A DNA stretch of 64,000 bases from an uncultured Butyricicoccus sp. (GTDB lineage Bacteria > Bacillota > Clostridia > Oscillospirales > Butyricicoccaceae): positions 24,373 through 88,372 of the forward strand of contig NZ_CALWJM010000007.1 of assembly GCF_944381005.1 (NCBI RefSeq), given 5' to 3'. Every line of letters begins with the position of its first letter. Position 1 is the stretch's first letter. Shown here in pieces: positions 7,446 to 16,623 of this stretch. The translations under genes and the position numbers were made by a program. The notes under the pieces were generated by a model that had not been told where the DNA came from, made no database searches, and was given only the letters and a program-made list of their open reading frames with translations.

Positions 7446-9553
7446 TGCCCGAATTATTGGCACCAGCCGGTTCATTTGAGGGTGTGCGCGCGGCTGTACA
7501 GAGCGGCGCGAATGCAGTTTACATGGGCTTTGGCACGTTTAATGCCCGGCGCGGTGCAAAAAATTTTTCACGCAAGGAAATGGCACAAGCTATTGCCTAT
7601 TGCCGCACACGCGGCGTAAAAACCAACATTACATTTAATATTGTGGCGCTTGACCGTGAACTAGAGCAGGCCATGCAGGATGTTCAGTTTTTATATCAAG
7701 CGGGAGCCGATGCGCTGATTGTGCAGGATTTGGGGTTAGCGCGGCTGATTCGGGAACATGCGCCCCAAATAGAATTACATGCGTCTACCCAGATGACCAT
7801 TCACACGCTGGATGGTGCGCGTGCAGCAAAAGAACTGGGATTTTCCCGCGTGGTACTGTCGCGCGAGTGTACGCTGGACGAGATTGAAAAGATTACACGC
7901 GAAGCCGGTGTGGAAACCGAAGTGTTTGTACACGGCGCACTGTGCATGTGTTATTCCGGACAGTGCTATATGTCCTCAGTTATCGGTCAGCGTTCGGGCA
8001 ACCGCGGTCTGTGTGCGCAGCCTTGCCGCTTGCCCTACACCTATGCGGACGGCAAAAAAGGATATCCGCTGTCGCTCAAAGATTTGTGTGCAGCCAAATG
8101 GATTCCTACCCTTACAAAAATGGGTGTGACTTCGTTTAAGATTGAAGGGCGCATGAAGCGACCGGAATACAGCGCGGTCGTGACCAAGATTTATGCCGAT
8201 TTGCTGCGCGAGCAGCGCGGCCCGACCAAAGAAGAAAATGAAACATTGCGCAAGGTGTTTTCGCGTGATGGCTTTACCGACGGCTATTTGACCGGTCATG
8301 TAGATGAAAAAATGTTTGGAACCAAGACCGACTTGCCCATGCAGGAGGTCAAGCCGCTTTATGATGAAGCGGCGCGCCGGTTTGCGGAGGGCAAGGAGGC
8401 GCCTTTGGTACCTGTCGAGATAAGCTGTACGGTCACGCCGGAGGGAATTTCGGTGCAAGCCTGTGATATGTTCGGGCATGGAGCGCAGGCGGCTGACCAT
8501 GAACCGGTCGAGCGGGCGAACAACCGACCGACAACCCGTGAAATGCTGGTAAAGAATCTGATAAAAACCGGTGGCACACCGTTTTTTGTGCGCGATGTCG
8601 AGCGGGATGTACAAATTGAACTGCCAGAAGGGTATATGGTTCCGGCATCCCGCATCAATGCCCTGCGGCGTACAGCACTCAATACCATTGAAAAACTGCG
8701 CGGCATACCGCCCAAGCGCAATTGGATACCGTATCAAAATTCACACAATCGTCACGCAAATGTCGCATTTCAGGGGTATACTTTAGAGATACGCAAGTTG
8801 GAGCAACTCACACAGGAGATGCAGCAAAAGCCGCCGTGTATGGTGTATGTGCCGCTGACCGAACTGGACGCACATCCACAGGCTGTGCATGATTTGTGTG
8901 CGCGTGACATACCGCTGGCGGTACAAATGCCGCGTATCTACACCGATGCCGAACAGCCTGAAATTGAGCGGATGTTGAAAACGGCATGGGAAAATGGCGT
9001 GCGCACGGCGTGCGCCATGAATTTGGGACAATTGCCGCTGCTCAAACGCTTGGGCTTTGTGATTCATGGCGGGTTTGGGCTGAATGTGTGCAATGGTGCA
9101 GCACTGGACGCACTTGCAGCACTTGGTGTGCGCCGCCAGACTCTGTCGTTTGAGTTGCGCACGGCGCAATTGCGCGACGTAGACAAGCCGATAGAGACCG
9201 AATTGTTGGTTTATGGTTATCTGCCACTGATGGTTTTTGAAAACTGCGCCATTCGTCGGCGTACCGGTCAATGCACCTGTCAAAAAGGAATTACCACACT
9301 GACCGACCGCAAAGGGCAAACCTTTGGGCTGCTGCCTGAATTTGGGTGCCGCAACACACTTTTGAACAGTAAGCCGCTCTATCTGGCAGATAAGGATGAT
9401 TGGAAACAGGTAGGCGCACCGTTCGGGCGCATCTGCCTGACGACCGAATCACCCGAACGGGCACAGGCGGTCTGGCGTGCATATACCGAGCAAATGCCGC
9501 TGGAATTTTGCGATGGATTTACACGCGGCCTATACCAGCGCGGTGTAGAATAA
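7445..9553 (+). CDS. Peptidase U32 family protein (RlhA-like, with DUF3656)
   Basis: The 702-residue protein opens with ELLAPAGSFEGVRAAVQSGANAVYMG, the U32 barrel start. It has the four-cysteine cluster typical of RlhA/TrhP relatives (ALCMCYSGQCYMSS, then GLCAQPCR, roughly residues 163-195), followed by a large C-terminal part matching DUF3656. E. coli RlhA hydroxylates cytidine 2501 of 23S rRNA; TrhP acts on tRNA. U32 proteins were once called collagenases, but RNA hydroxylation is now the better-supported role. It overlaps the ZapA-like gene by one base, an adjacency seen in other Bacillota. The target RNA is inferred from homology only. Confidence 0.82.
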   Translation: MPELLAPAGSFEGVRAAVQSGANAVYMGFGTFNARRGAKNFSRKEMAQAIAYCRTRGVKTNITFNIVALDRELEQAMQDVQFLYQAGADALIVQDLGLARLIREHAPQIELHASTQMTIHTLDGARAAKELGFSRVVLSRECTLDEIEKITREAGVETEVFVHGALCMCYSGQCYMSSVIGQRSGNRGLCAQPCRLPYTYADGKKGYPLSLKDLCAAKWIPTLTKMGVTSFKIEGRMKRPEYSAVVTKIYADLLREQRGPTKEENETLRKVFSRDGFTDGYLTGHVDEKMFGTKTDLPMQEVKPLYDEAARRFAEGKEAPLVPVEISCTVTPEGISVQACDMFGHGAQAADHEPVERANNRPTTREMLVKNLIKTGGTPFFVRDVERDVQIELPEGYMVPASRINALRRTALNTIEKLRGIPPKRNWIPYQNSHNRHANVAFQGYTLEIRKLEQLTQEMQQKPPCMVYVPLTELDAHPQAVHDLCARDIPLAVQMPRIYTDAEQPEIERMLKTAWENGVRTACAMNLGQLPLLKRLGFVIHGGFGLNVCNGAALDALAALGVRRQTLSFELRTAQLRDVDKPIETELLVYGYLPLMVFENCAIRRRTGQCTCQKGITTLTDRKGQTFGLLPEFGCRNTLLNSKPLYLADKDDWKQVGAPFGRICLTTESPERAQAVWRAYTEQMPLEFCDGFTRGLYQRGVE

Positions 9554-9594
9554 ACTGGATTGACGCAAAGAAAAAAAGGAGCCGATTATAAAAA

Positions 9595-10158
9595 ATGCAA
9601 CTGATTTTAGCTTCACAGTCTCCGCGTAGACGGGAACTGCTTGGGCTGATTGTGCCGGACTTTTGTGTATGTCCGGCAGAGATAGAAGAAGAACTGATAC
9701 CGGGGGCTGACCTTGGTGCCGAAGTTGCCCGACTGGCCGCTGGCAAAGCGCGAGTCGTGGCGGACACCCATCCACAAGCCGCGGTTATCGGTTCGGATAC
9801 TTTGGTGGTTTGTGATGGACAGGCATTGGGTAAACCAAAAGATGCAGACGACGCATACAGGATGCTCAGTTTGTTATCCGGGCGAAGCCATGAAGTGATG
9901 ACTGGATTGGCGCTTTGGGTGCCGGGGCAGACCATGCGCACCGACACCATTGTGACGCAGGTACGCTTTGCCGCCCTGGGTGAAGGCGAAATAAAAGCGT
10001 ATATCGCCAGCGGTGAACCGATGGATAAGGCGGGCGCATATGGGATTCAGGGCTTAGGTGCACGCTTTATTGAGGGCATTGAAGGCGATTATTACAGTGT
10101 AATGGGACTACCGGTACGCCGCCTGTATGAACGGCTGCGTGAAACCGGTCTAGCGTGA
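9595..10158 (+). CDS. maf: Maf-type nucleoside triphosphate pyrophosphatase
   Basis: Maf proteins hydrolyse dTTP, UTP or modified nucleotides to monophosphates and are linked to septum formation. The signature ILASQSPRRRELL is at residues 4-16, SDTLVVCDGQALGKP is central and KAGAYGIQG follows near residue 145, giving the full 187-residue family length. The catalytic Asp is in SDT. It heads the maf-mreC-mreD-PBP2 unit, an order common in bacteria. A GGAG site precedes the ATG. Confidence 0.92.
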   Translation: MQLILASQSPRRRELLGLIVPDFCVCPAEIEEELIPGADLGAEVARLAAGKARVVADTHPQAAVIGSDTLVVCDGQALGKPKDADDAYRMLSLLSGRSHEVMTGLALWVPGQTMRTDTIVTQVRFAALGEGEIKAYIASGEPMDKAGAYGIQGLGARFIEGIEGDYYSVMGLPVRRLYERLRETGLA

Positions 10159-10180
10159 TGGGAGAAGAGGGGATATCAAC

Positions 10181-11071
10181 TTGCGAAATATCTTTACCAC
10201 AAGGCTTTTGACCGTGATTCTGTTGATTGCCGCGGCTTGTTTGGGGCTGGCGGCTTACACAGGGGCGGCCGGACAGGATTCACCCGTGTCGGCAGCGGTC
10301 GGCACCGTGATTTCACCGATTCAGAAAGGTGTGTCCTCTATCAGTAATAAGGTGGAACACTTTGTCAGTCATTTTCAAAATTATGACCAGATGGAGGCGG
10401 AGAACAAAGAACTGCGCGAGAAAGTTGCCGAACTGGAACAGCAAGTACGCGATGCACAGGTCGCGATTGATGAAAATGAGCGGCTGCGCGTGCTGACCGG
10501 TCTGGTCAAGAACAACCCAACGTTTCACTATGACATGGCCGAGGTCATTGCACGTTCCCCCGGTCAGTGGGCAACCACCATTTCGATTGACAAAGGCTCA
10601 ATGGATGGCGTGGAGAAAAATGATTTGGTTGTGACAGCCGAAGGCATGGTGGGCTATGTGTCGTTGGTTGCGCCCACTTACAGCAAGGTTACAACCGTGC
10701 TCGATACCAATATGCAGGCCGGTGCGCTGGTGACCCGTACACGCGAAAGCGGTGTGGCACAGGGCGACTATGAGCTGATGGGCGACGGGATGCTGCGCTT
10801 GTCCTATCTGAGCAAGGATAGCGATGTGGTTATTGGCGATACCATTCAGACATCAGGTGAAGGTGGGATTTTCCCCAAGGGCATTATGATTGGCACGGTG
10901 GAGCGCGTGATGATTGAGGAAAACGGAATGAACAATTATGCCGTGATTCGCCCGTTTGTAGACCCGGCAACGGTCACAGACGTGTATGTTATCACCGATG
11001 TGACCAGCGGTCAGGTGACTCAGCAGACGCAGACCAGTGACGATGCGGCAGCCGATGCCGCGGCGGAGTGA
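10181..11071 (+). CDS. mreC: Rod shape-determining protein MreC
   Basis: MreC links the MreB cytoskeleton to the periplasmic-side wall synthesis complex. The protein has an N-terminal transmembrane helix (residues 8-27), a coiled coil (about 65-105, ENKELREKVAELEQQ) and the beta-domain with DLVVTAEGMVGYVSLV and SGEGGIFPKGIMIG. It has 296 residues, normal for Gram-positives, with an Ala/Asp-rich tail. The start codon is TTG at 10181 behind AGAGGGGA; no nearby ATG preserves the membrane helix. mreB is not in the window. Confidence 0.92.
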   Translation: MRNIFTTRLLTVILLIAAACLGLAAYTGAAGQDSPVSAAVGTVISPIQKGVSSISNKVEHFVSHFQNYDQMEAENKELREKVAELEQQVRDAQVAIDENERLRVLTGLVKNNPTFHYDMAEVIARSPGQWATTISIDKGSMDGVEKNDLVVTAEGMVGYVSLVAPTYSKVTTVLDTNMQAGALVTRTRESGVAQGDYELMGDGMLRLSYLSKDSDVVIGDTIQTSGEGGIFPKGIMIGTVERVMIEENGMNNYAVIRPFVDPATVTDVYVITDVTSGQVTQQTQTSDDAAADAAAE

Positions 11072-11077
11072 TGTGCC

Positions 11078-11593
11078 ATGCAGAGAGACCGCACTACGAC
11101 CTATAAGGTCGTCTTTTATCTGTTATTTGTACTCATCGTGTATTTGCTGGAAACTGCGACCGGTTTAGGCTCGCTCAATCTATTTGGAGCACGACTGGAT
11201 TTGCTGTTCAGTGTACCGGTTGCGGTGGCGCTGATGGAAAATCCGGCGATTGGTGCAGCCGCGGGTCTGTTTACCGGTATCCTGTATGACCTTTCGGGCA
11301 CCGGCGTGGAGGGAATCCTCCCGCTCTACTTTATGCTGTTTGCCACATTTGCCGGTGCAATCAGCGGCCGTTATCTGCGCCGTATCTGGCCGTCGCATCT
11401 GTTGCTCACAGCAGGGGGCATGTTGCTGCTGCGCGGCTTGCAATTTGTGTTTGCGGCATTGGCAGGACGCACCTACCCCATGATTCCTTTCCTGCAATCT
11501 ATGTACGGCGAAATTTTGGCCGCCGTTGTGTTGTCTCCATTCATCTACCTGCCGACGCTGCTTTTGGCGCGTCGTTTTGACCGCATGAAATGA
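11078..11593 (+). CDS. mreD: Rod shape-determining protein MreD
   Basis: This 171-residue protein is almost entirely hydrophobic, with five or six predicted membrane helices. It carries the MreD features: a Leu-rich first helix, then GARLDLLFSVPVAVALMENP and a conserved G-x-L-YDL segment (GLFTGILYDLSGTG). It lies 6 nt after mreC and 10 nt before PBP2, so the three are one transcription unit for lateral wall growth. Confidence 0.88.
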   Translation: MQRDRTTTYKVVFYLLFVLIVYLLETATGLGSLNLFGARLDLLFSVPVAVALMENPAIGAAAGLFTGILYDLSGTGVEGILPLYFMLFATFAGAISGRYLRRIWPSHLLLTAGGMLLLRGLQFVFAALAGRTYPMIPFLQSMYGEILAAVVLSPFIYLPTLLLARRFDRMK

Positions 11594-11603
11594 GGTTTGA
11601 CGT

Positions 11604-13703
11604 ATGGACAATAAAACAAAACTGTTACACCGATTGATTGCACTGTTTGTCGTGCTTGCCTTGCTGTGCGGGGTGTCAGCCGCCGGACTGTATTCGCTTC
11701 AGGTCATCAATGGCGAAGCGTATCGCTTGCAGGCCGAACGACATTTGACTTCGACCAGCGTGGTGTCGGCGGCGCGCGGAGAAATCCTTGACCGATATGG
11801 CCGCCCGCTTGTCACAAACGAATCCATTTATTCCATTCGCTTTGACTATGCGTACTGGGACCATACCAACCAGAATGATATTTTATTGCAGTTGGTGCAG
11901 TTGGTCATTTCGGCTGGGGTTGAGGTGCCGACCATTCTGCCCATTACCCAGCAAGCGCCCTACACCTTTACCTGCGACGCAGAGGACAAAGTATACACGT
12001 CCCTCATAGAGTTTATTGACAGCAAGAACGGCACAGAGAACGGAAAAGATACTTTGGGACTCAAAGCGCAATATGGAGCCAATTCGGCTAAGGATTTGGA
12101 TGCGGAAAGCGTGCTCAAAGTGCTCAAAGCGTATTATGGTATCAATGAAGGGTATACCGAATCCAACGCGCGCTGGATTTTGGAACAGCGCTACCGTATG
12201 ACCACTTCTGGCTTCTCGCGCAACAATCCATTTATCTTTGTAAAAGATGTGCCGATGAACTTGATTGCCGAAATCAAAGAGCGGCATGAGCTGTTCAAGG
12301 GTGTCAATGTCGAAGCATCCACCGAGCGCAAGTATGAGACAGACTATGCAGCGCAGATTTTGGGCCGCACCGATATCATCTATGCCGAAGATTGGGATGT
12401 TTATAAAGAAAAAGGATATTCCATGACCGATATTGTCGGCAAGAGTGGTTTGGAACGCTCGATGGAAGAATATTTACGTGGCAAGAGCGGCAGCCAAATG
12501 GTAGACACCGATATTTCCGGCGAAGTCACCGGCACAATGGAACCGTCCTCGCCGCAGCCGGGCGACAACGTGATTACAACGCTTGATATTGAACTGCAAA
12601 AAGTCACCGAAGAATCACTGGCGCGTGTTATCTCAGCGATTGAGGGTGCACGCGGCGGTGCAGCCGTTGTGGTAAAGGTGGATACGGGCGAAGTGTTGGC
12701 GGCGGGCAACTATCCAACATACAGTCAGGCAACGTTTTTGGAAGATGCCGCGGCTATCAATAACAATCCGCTTGAGCCAACGCGCAGCCGCGCATTCCAG
12801 ATGGCCTATGCTCCGGGGTCAACTTTTAAGCCAATGATTGCATTAGCCGGTTTAGAGGAAGGCGTTATTAACTTGCAAACTACAATGGTTTGTAATCATT
12901 ACTATACACGTTTTCAATCGCGAACTTTTAAATGCTTGGGATGGCATGGCACGGTAGACTTGAATCAGGCAATTAAAAAGTCGTGTAATATTTATTTCTA
13001 TGAAACCGGCTATCTGTTGGGCGGCGCTACGATTGAAAAGTGGTCAAAAATGTTTGGCTTTGGACAAAAAACCGGAATTGAAGTCGGTGAAATCGCCGGT
13101 TCGGCGGCTGGTCCGAGCTATCGAGCAAAGATGCTGGAGAATAATCCGTTATTTAACAAATGGCAGCCGGGCGATGTGGTACAGGCAGCGATTGGACAGA
13201 GTGATAACACCATCACGCCGTTACAGCTTGCGGTCTATGCGGCAACGCTGGCAAATGGCGGAACCCGTTATCAGCCGACCTTGATTAAAAGCGTGAAATC
13301 GTACGATTACAGCCGTACGATTATCGACAATGAACCCAAAGTGGCGCAGAAAATTCATTTAAATCCGGAAAACCTTAAGGCAGTCACCGATGCCATGCAG
13401 TCGGTTGCCGATGAAGGCGGTACTGCCGCGAAAACCTTTGCCAATTATCCTATTCCTATTGCGATTAAGACCGGTACATCGCAACATAATGGAGGTAAAG
13501 ATTTTGATGGGAATGATACTGACCACGGTGTTCTGGTTGCCTATGCGCCTGCCGATGACCCCGAAATTGCGGTGGCGGTTGTAGGTGAATGTGCCGGACA
13601 TGGTTCGGCCGTGGCACCGGTTGCGCGTGATATTTTCGACGCCTACTTCCAAGGGGAAAGTGCAATGGACCAAGCACCGGTCGAGCAGACATTGCAAAAA
13701 TAA
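11604..13703 (+). CDS. mrdA: Penicillin-binding protein 2 (elongation transpeptidase)
   Basis: This class B PBP cross-links peptidoglycan in the elongasome. It has an N-terminal membrane anchor (residues 11-30), a dimerisation domain beginning with RGEILDRYGRPLVTN, and a transpeptidase domain. The active-site motifs are complete: SxxK as STFK (Ser406), SxN as SCN (Ser460) and KTGT (Lys622). Length is 699 residues. It closes the mreC-mreD unit and is followed by a terminator. mrdA is the E. coli name; pbpA would be equally valid. Confidence 0.92.
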   Translation: MDNKTKLLHRLIALFVVLALLCGVSAAGLYSLQVINGEAYRLQAERHLTSTSVVSAARGEILDRYGRPLVTNESIYSIRFDYAYWDHTNQNDILLQLVQLVISAGVEVPTILPITQQAPYTFTCDAEDKVYTSLIEFIDSKNGTENGKDTLGLKAQYGANSAKDLDAESVLKVLKAYYGINEGYTESNARWILEQRYRMTTSGFSRNNPFIFVKDVPMNLIAEIKERHELFKGVNVEASTERKYETDYAAQILGRTDIIYAEDWDVYKEKGYSMTDIVGKSGLERSMEEYLRGKSGSQMVDTDISGEVTGTMEPSSPQPGDNVITTLDIELQKVTEESLARVISAIEGARGGAAVVVKVDTGEVLAAGNYPTYSQATFLEDAAAINNNPLEPTRSRAFQMAYAPGSTFKPMIALAGLEEGVINLQTTMVCNHYYTRFQSRTFKCLGWHGTVDLNQAIKKSCNIYFYETGYLLGGATIEKWSKMFGFGQKTGIEVGEIAGSAAGPSYRAKMLENNPLFNKWQPGDVVQAAIGQSDNTITPLQLAVYAATLANGGTRYQPTLIKSVKSYDYSRTIIDNEPKVAQKIHLNPENLKAVTDAMQSVADEGGTAAKTFANYPIPIAIKTGTSQHNGGKDFDGNDTDHGVLVAYAPADDPEIAVAVVGECAGHGSAVAPVARDIFDAYFQGESAMDQAPVEQTLQK

Positions 13704-13738
13704 CGTGATACTTGCAATCAACGTATGACCGAAAATCA

Positions 13739-13781
13739 CAAAGGCACCTGTAAAATCTTTTGATTTTGCAGGTGCCTTTTC
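13739..13781 (+). terminator. Terminator after the mre/PBP2 operon
   Basis: AAAGGCACCTGtAAAATC and its complement GATTTTgCAGGTGCCTTTT form an approximately 17-bp stem with one mismatch, ending in TTTT. Confidence 0.85.
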
Positions 13782-13864
13782 GCAAGGTCTATCTTTATAC
13801 AGCTTGACCGATGCGTGGATAGAAGAAAAAATCAAACCTGCCGCAAAAAAACCAGTTCTTGGAC

Positions 13865-13893
13865 TTGTCACCGACGATTTTTTGCTTTATACT
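13865..13893 (+). promoter_or_regulatory. Promoter of minD-mgsA
   Basis: TTGTCA (13865-13870) and TATACT (13888-13893) are 17 bp apart, 32 nt before the minD ATG. minD-mgsA therefore has its own promoter after the upstream terminator. Confidence 0.65.
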
Positions 13894-13925
13894 GAAAGCA
13901 AGGTGTGAAATCATTGGGAGGAAAT

Positions 13926-14666
13926 ATGCGCAAGGTTATTTTAGTCGCGTCCGGTAAGGGCGGCACAGGAAAAACCTCTTTGACCGCAGCGGTTGGAACA
14001 TCGCTGGCCGAGATGGGGAAAAAAGTGCTTGTCGTGGATGGAGACTGCGGTTTGCGCAACTTGGACTTGATTTTAGGCATGAGTGATATGGCGGTTTTTA
14101 CATTTGCCGATGTGGCGCGTGAAACCGTATCGCTTGCCCGTGCAGCAGCGGCGCATCCGGTTACGGATGGCTTGTTTTTGTTGACCGCACCGCCCGAACC
14201 ACCTGCTTTGACGGCAGCACAGATGTGCTATCTGGCTGACCAGACCTTGCAGGCAGGTTTCGACTATGTCATCATTGATGGCCCGGCCGGTTTGCCGGAG
14301 GAACTTTCCCTCTATGCGCAAATCGCAACACAGGGGATTGTCGTCACAATGCCCGATTCGGCTTCCATTCGAGGCGCGGAACGTGTTGCACGCCGTATGG
14401 AAGAACAATGTATTATGCGGATTCGGTTGGTTGTCAACCGCGTGCGCCCACGACTGATACGCTATGGCGTTGCGGCAAATATTGACGATGCCATTGATAT
14501 TTCTGGTTTACAACTGCTTGGTGTCATTCCAGAAGATGAAGATGTGATTGCCTGTGCTGGCAGCGGCAAAAGTGTTGTAAGGTATAAAAAATCGGGCGCG
14601 GCTCAGGCGTATCGCAATATTGCGCGCCGCCTGGAAGGAGAGCGCCTGCCGCTGATGCGGGTATAG
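13926..14666 (+). CDS. minD: Septum site-determining ATPase MinD
   Basis: MinD is a membrane-associated ParA-type ATPase that positions the division site. The deviant Walker A is GKGGTGKTS at residues 9-17, VVDGDCGLRNLD follows near residue 38, and IIDGPAGL is the Walker B region. The protein has 246 residues, somewhat shorter than the usual 260-270. The C-terminal amphipathic helix that anchors MinD is not obvious (the end is RRLEGERLPLMRV). GGGAGG precedes the ATG at 13926; a GTG at 13905 is a weaker start. No minC or minE lies beside it. A related ParA protein is the main alternative. Confidence 0.8.
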   Translation: MRKVILVASGKGGTGKTSLTAAVGTSLAEMGKKVLVVDGDCGLRNLDLILGMSDMAVFTFADVARETVSLARAAAAHPVTDGLFLLTAPPEPPALTAAQMCYLADQTLQAGFDYVIIDGPAGLPEELSLYAQIATQGIVVTMPDSASIRGAERVARRMEEQCIMRIRLVVNRVRPRLIRYGVAANIDDAIDISGLQLLGVIPEDEDVIACAGSGKSVVRYKKSGAAQAYRNIARRLEGERLPLMRV

Positions 14667-14694
14667 CGGAAGATTGAAAGGAGACCAACAGGGT

Positions 14695-15102
14695 ATGAAT
14701 ATCGCTTTAATCGCGCACGACCGTAAAAAAGAGCTGATGGTACAGTTCTGTATGGCATATTGCGGCATTTTGGCAAAGCATAATCTGTGCGCAACTGGCA
14801 CAACGGGAAAGCTCGTTGCCGAAGCGACCGGTCTAAAGATTGAAAGATATTTGCCGGGAATGCAGGGCGGAGAGGAACAGATTTCCGCGCGCGTTTCCTA
14901 TAATGAGATAGACTTGGTTCTGTTTTTCCGGGACCCCATGTCAAACAGTCAATATGAACCCGATGTTCATGTTTTGGCTCGTCTGTGTGACATGCACAAC
15001 ATTCCGATTGCGACCAATGCCGCAACTGCGGAAATGCTGATTCTCGGTCTGGATCGCGGCGACCTGGATTGGAGAAATATTGTAAACCCCAAGTCGCGCT
15101 GA
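14695..15102 (+). CDS. mgsA: Methylglyoxal synthase
   Basis: MgsA converts dihydroxyacetone phosphate to methylglyoxal and phosphate, a glycolytic overflow bypass. Signature segments are IALIAHDRKKELM at the N-terminus, ATGTTGKL, GGEEQISARV, LVLFFRDPM (with the catalytic Asp region) and NIPIATNAATAE. The 135-residue length is typical. GAAAGGAG lies upstream of the ATG at 14695; the first codons of the longer open frame are not family sequence. It follows minD by 28 nt. Confidence 0.93.
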   Translation: MNIALIAHDRKKELMVQFCMAYCGILAKHNLCATGTTGKLVAEATGLKIERYLPGMQGGEEQISARVSYNEIDLVLFFRDPMSNSQYEPDVHVLARLCDMHNIPIATNAATAEMLILGLDRGDLDWRNIVNPKSR

Positions 15103-15123
15103 CTCAACTGGACGCAAAACGGC

Positions 15124-15158
15124 GTACCCACCCCGCACGGGCGGGTTGGGTACGTTTT
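15124..15158 (+). terminator. Hairpin after mgsA
   Basis: GTACCCAcCCCGC and GCGGGtTGGGTAC form a 12-bp stem with one mismatch, followed by GTTTTCC. It could be a terminator for minD-mgsA. Confidence 0.65.
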
Positions 15159-15166
15159 CCTTTGTA

Positions 15167-15188
15167 TGCCGCGTTTCGCGGCATTTTT
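15167..15188 (+). terminator. Second terminator upstream of hisS
   Basis: TGCCGCG-TTT-CGCGGCA is a perfect 7-bp GC-rich stem followed by TTTTT, 39 nt before hisS. Together with the hairpin at 15124 it isolates hisS-aspS or acts as a leader attenuator. Confidence 0.75.
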
Positions 15189-15226
15189 ATATCTGTGAAA
15201 CACAAATCAAAAGGAGTTTTAGACGG

Positions 15227-16591
15227 ATGGAAAAAATCAAACCCAGAACCCTGTCGGGCTTTATGGAACTTTTGCCCGCTGCACAGGAGCAAATGGAGCG
15301 CATGATGCAGATACTGCGCGAAACGTATGCCCTTTATGGCTTTTATCCGCTGGATACGCCGGTATTGGAGGCATCCGATGTATTGCTGGCAAAAGGCGGC
15401 GGCGAAACCGAAAAGCAGATTTACCGCTTTCAAAAGGGTGACAGTGACCTGTCCATGCGTTTTGACCTGACCGTACCGCTGGCGAAATATGTCGCGCTCA
15501 ACTATGGTCAGTTGGCTTTCCCGTTCCGCCGCTACCAAATCGGCAAGGTTTACCGTGGAGAACGCGCCCAGCGTGGCCGATTCCGCGAATTTTATCAGGC
15601 TGATATTGATATTATTGGCGATGGTCAACTGGATATCATCAATGAAGCGGAAATCCCCTCGATTATCTATAAAACCTTTACCCGACTGGGGCTGAATCGG
15701 TTTAAAATTCGCCTGAACAATCGCAAGGTGCTCAATGGATTTTTTGCTATGCTGGGTTTGGATACACAGGCAGGCGATGTGATGCGCACGATTGACAAGC
15801 TGGAAAAAATCGGTGCAGACAAGGTGCGTGAAATCCTGATAGATGACTGCGGCACGACCAGCGAGCAGGCAGATGAAATTTTGAAATTCATCACCATTGA
15901 GGGCAATACATCGGATATTTTGCAGGCACTGGAAGGCTATCGCGGCAAAAATGAAATGCTCGATTGTGGTCTGGAAGAATTGTCAACCGTGGTGAAGTAT
16001 CTGGAAAGCTTCGGTGTGCCGTCAGACTATTTTGAGATTGACTTGACCATTGCCCGCGGCTTGGACTACTATACTGGCACGGTTTACGAGACGACCATGA
16101 TTGACCATCCTGAAATTGGTTCTATCTGTTCGGGCGGACGGTATGACAACTTGGCTGAGTATTACACCGATAAAAAGTTGCCCGGCGTGGGTATTTCTAT
16201 CGGACTGACCCGCCTGTTTTTTGTGTTGCAGGATAAGAATTACCTCAATCAGAATCCGCCACCGGCTCCGGCTGATGTGTTGGTTCTGCCCATGACCGAG
16301 GATATTACACCGGCTATCACGTTGGCAACCCGTCTGCGCGAACAGGGCGTGCGTGTACAGCTGCACTCAGAAAAGAAGAAATTTAAGGCCAAAATTACCT
16401 ATGCCGATAAACTGGCCATTCCATATGTCATTTTTGTAGGCGAAGATGAAGTCAAAAATGATGTTGTGGCGCTCAAGGAGCTGGCGACCGGTGAGCAGAC
16501 CAATACCAATTTTGCTCATGCACTCACGCGCATCCGGCAGGGGCTTGCCGCACGCGCAGCGGGCAAGGTCATTCTGGACAGTGAGCTGTAA
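15227..16591 (+). CDS. hisS: Histidine-tRNA ligase
   Basis: This class II synthetase charges tRNA-His. Motif 2 is seen in RRYQIGKVYRGERAQRGRFREF; the histidine-specific loops are the LDYYTGTVYE segment with ARGLDYYTG and SGGRYDNL. The C-terminal anticodon-binding domain begins near PADVLVLPMTED. The protein is 454 residues, about 25-30 longer than many bacterial HisRS. The start at 15227 has AAAAGGAG 12 nt upstream. It lies 32 nt before aspS, the usual hisS-aspS pair. Confidence 0.95.
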   Translation: MEKIKPRTLSGFMELLPAAQEQMERMMQILRETYALYGFYPLDTPVLEASDVLLAKGGGETEKQIYRFQKGDSDLSMRFDLTVPLAKYVALNYGQLAFPFRRYQIGKVYRGERAQRGRFREFYQADIDIIGDGQLDIINEAEIPSIIYKTFTRLGLNRFKIRLNNRKVLNGFFAMLGLDTQAGDVMRTIDKLEKIGADKVREILIDDCGTTSEQADEILKFITIEGNTSDILQALEGYRGKNEMLDCGLEELSTVVKYLESFGVPSDYFEIDLTIARGLDYYTGTVYETTMIDHPEIGSICSGGRYDNLAEYYTDKKLPGVGISIGLTRLFFVLQDKNYLNQNPPPAPADVLVLPMTEDITPAITLATRLREQGVRVQLHSEKKKFKAKITYADKLAIPYVIFVGEDEVKNDVVALKELATGEQTNTNFAHALTRIRQGLAARAAGKVILDSEL

Positions 16592-16623
16592 GGATAGAAC
16601 TTAAATAAAAGGATTGATTTGAA

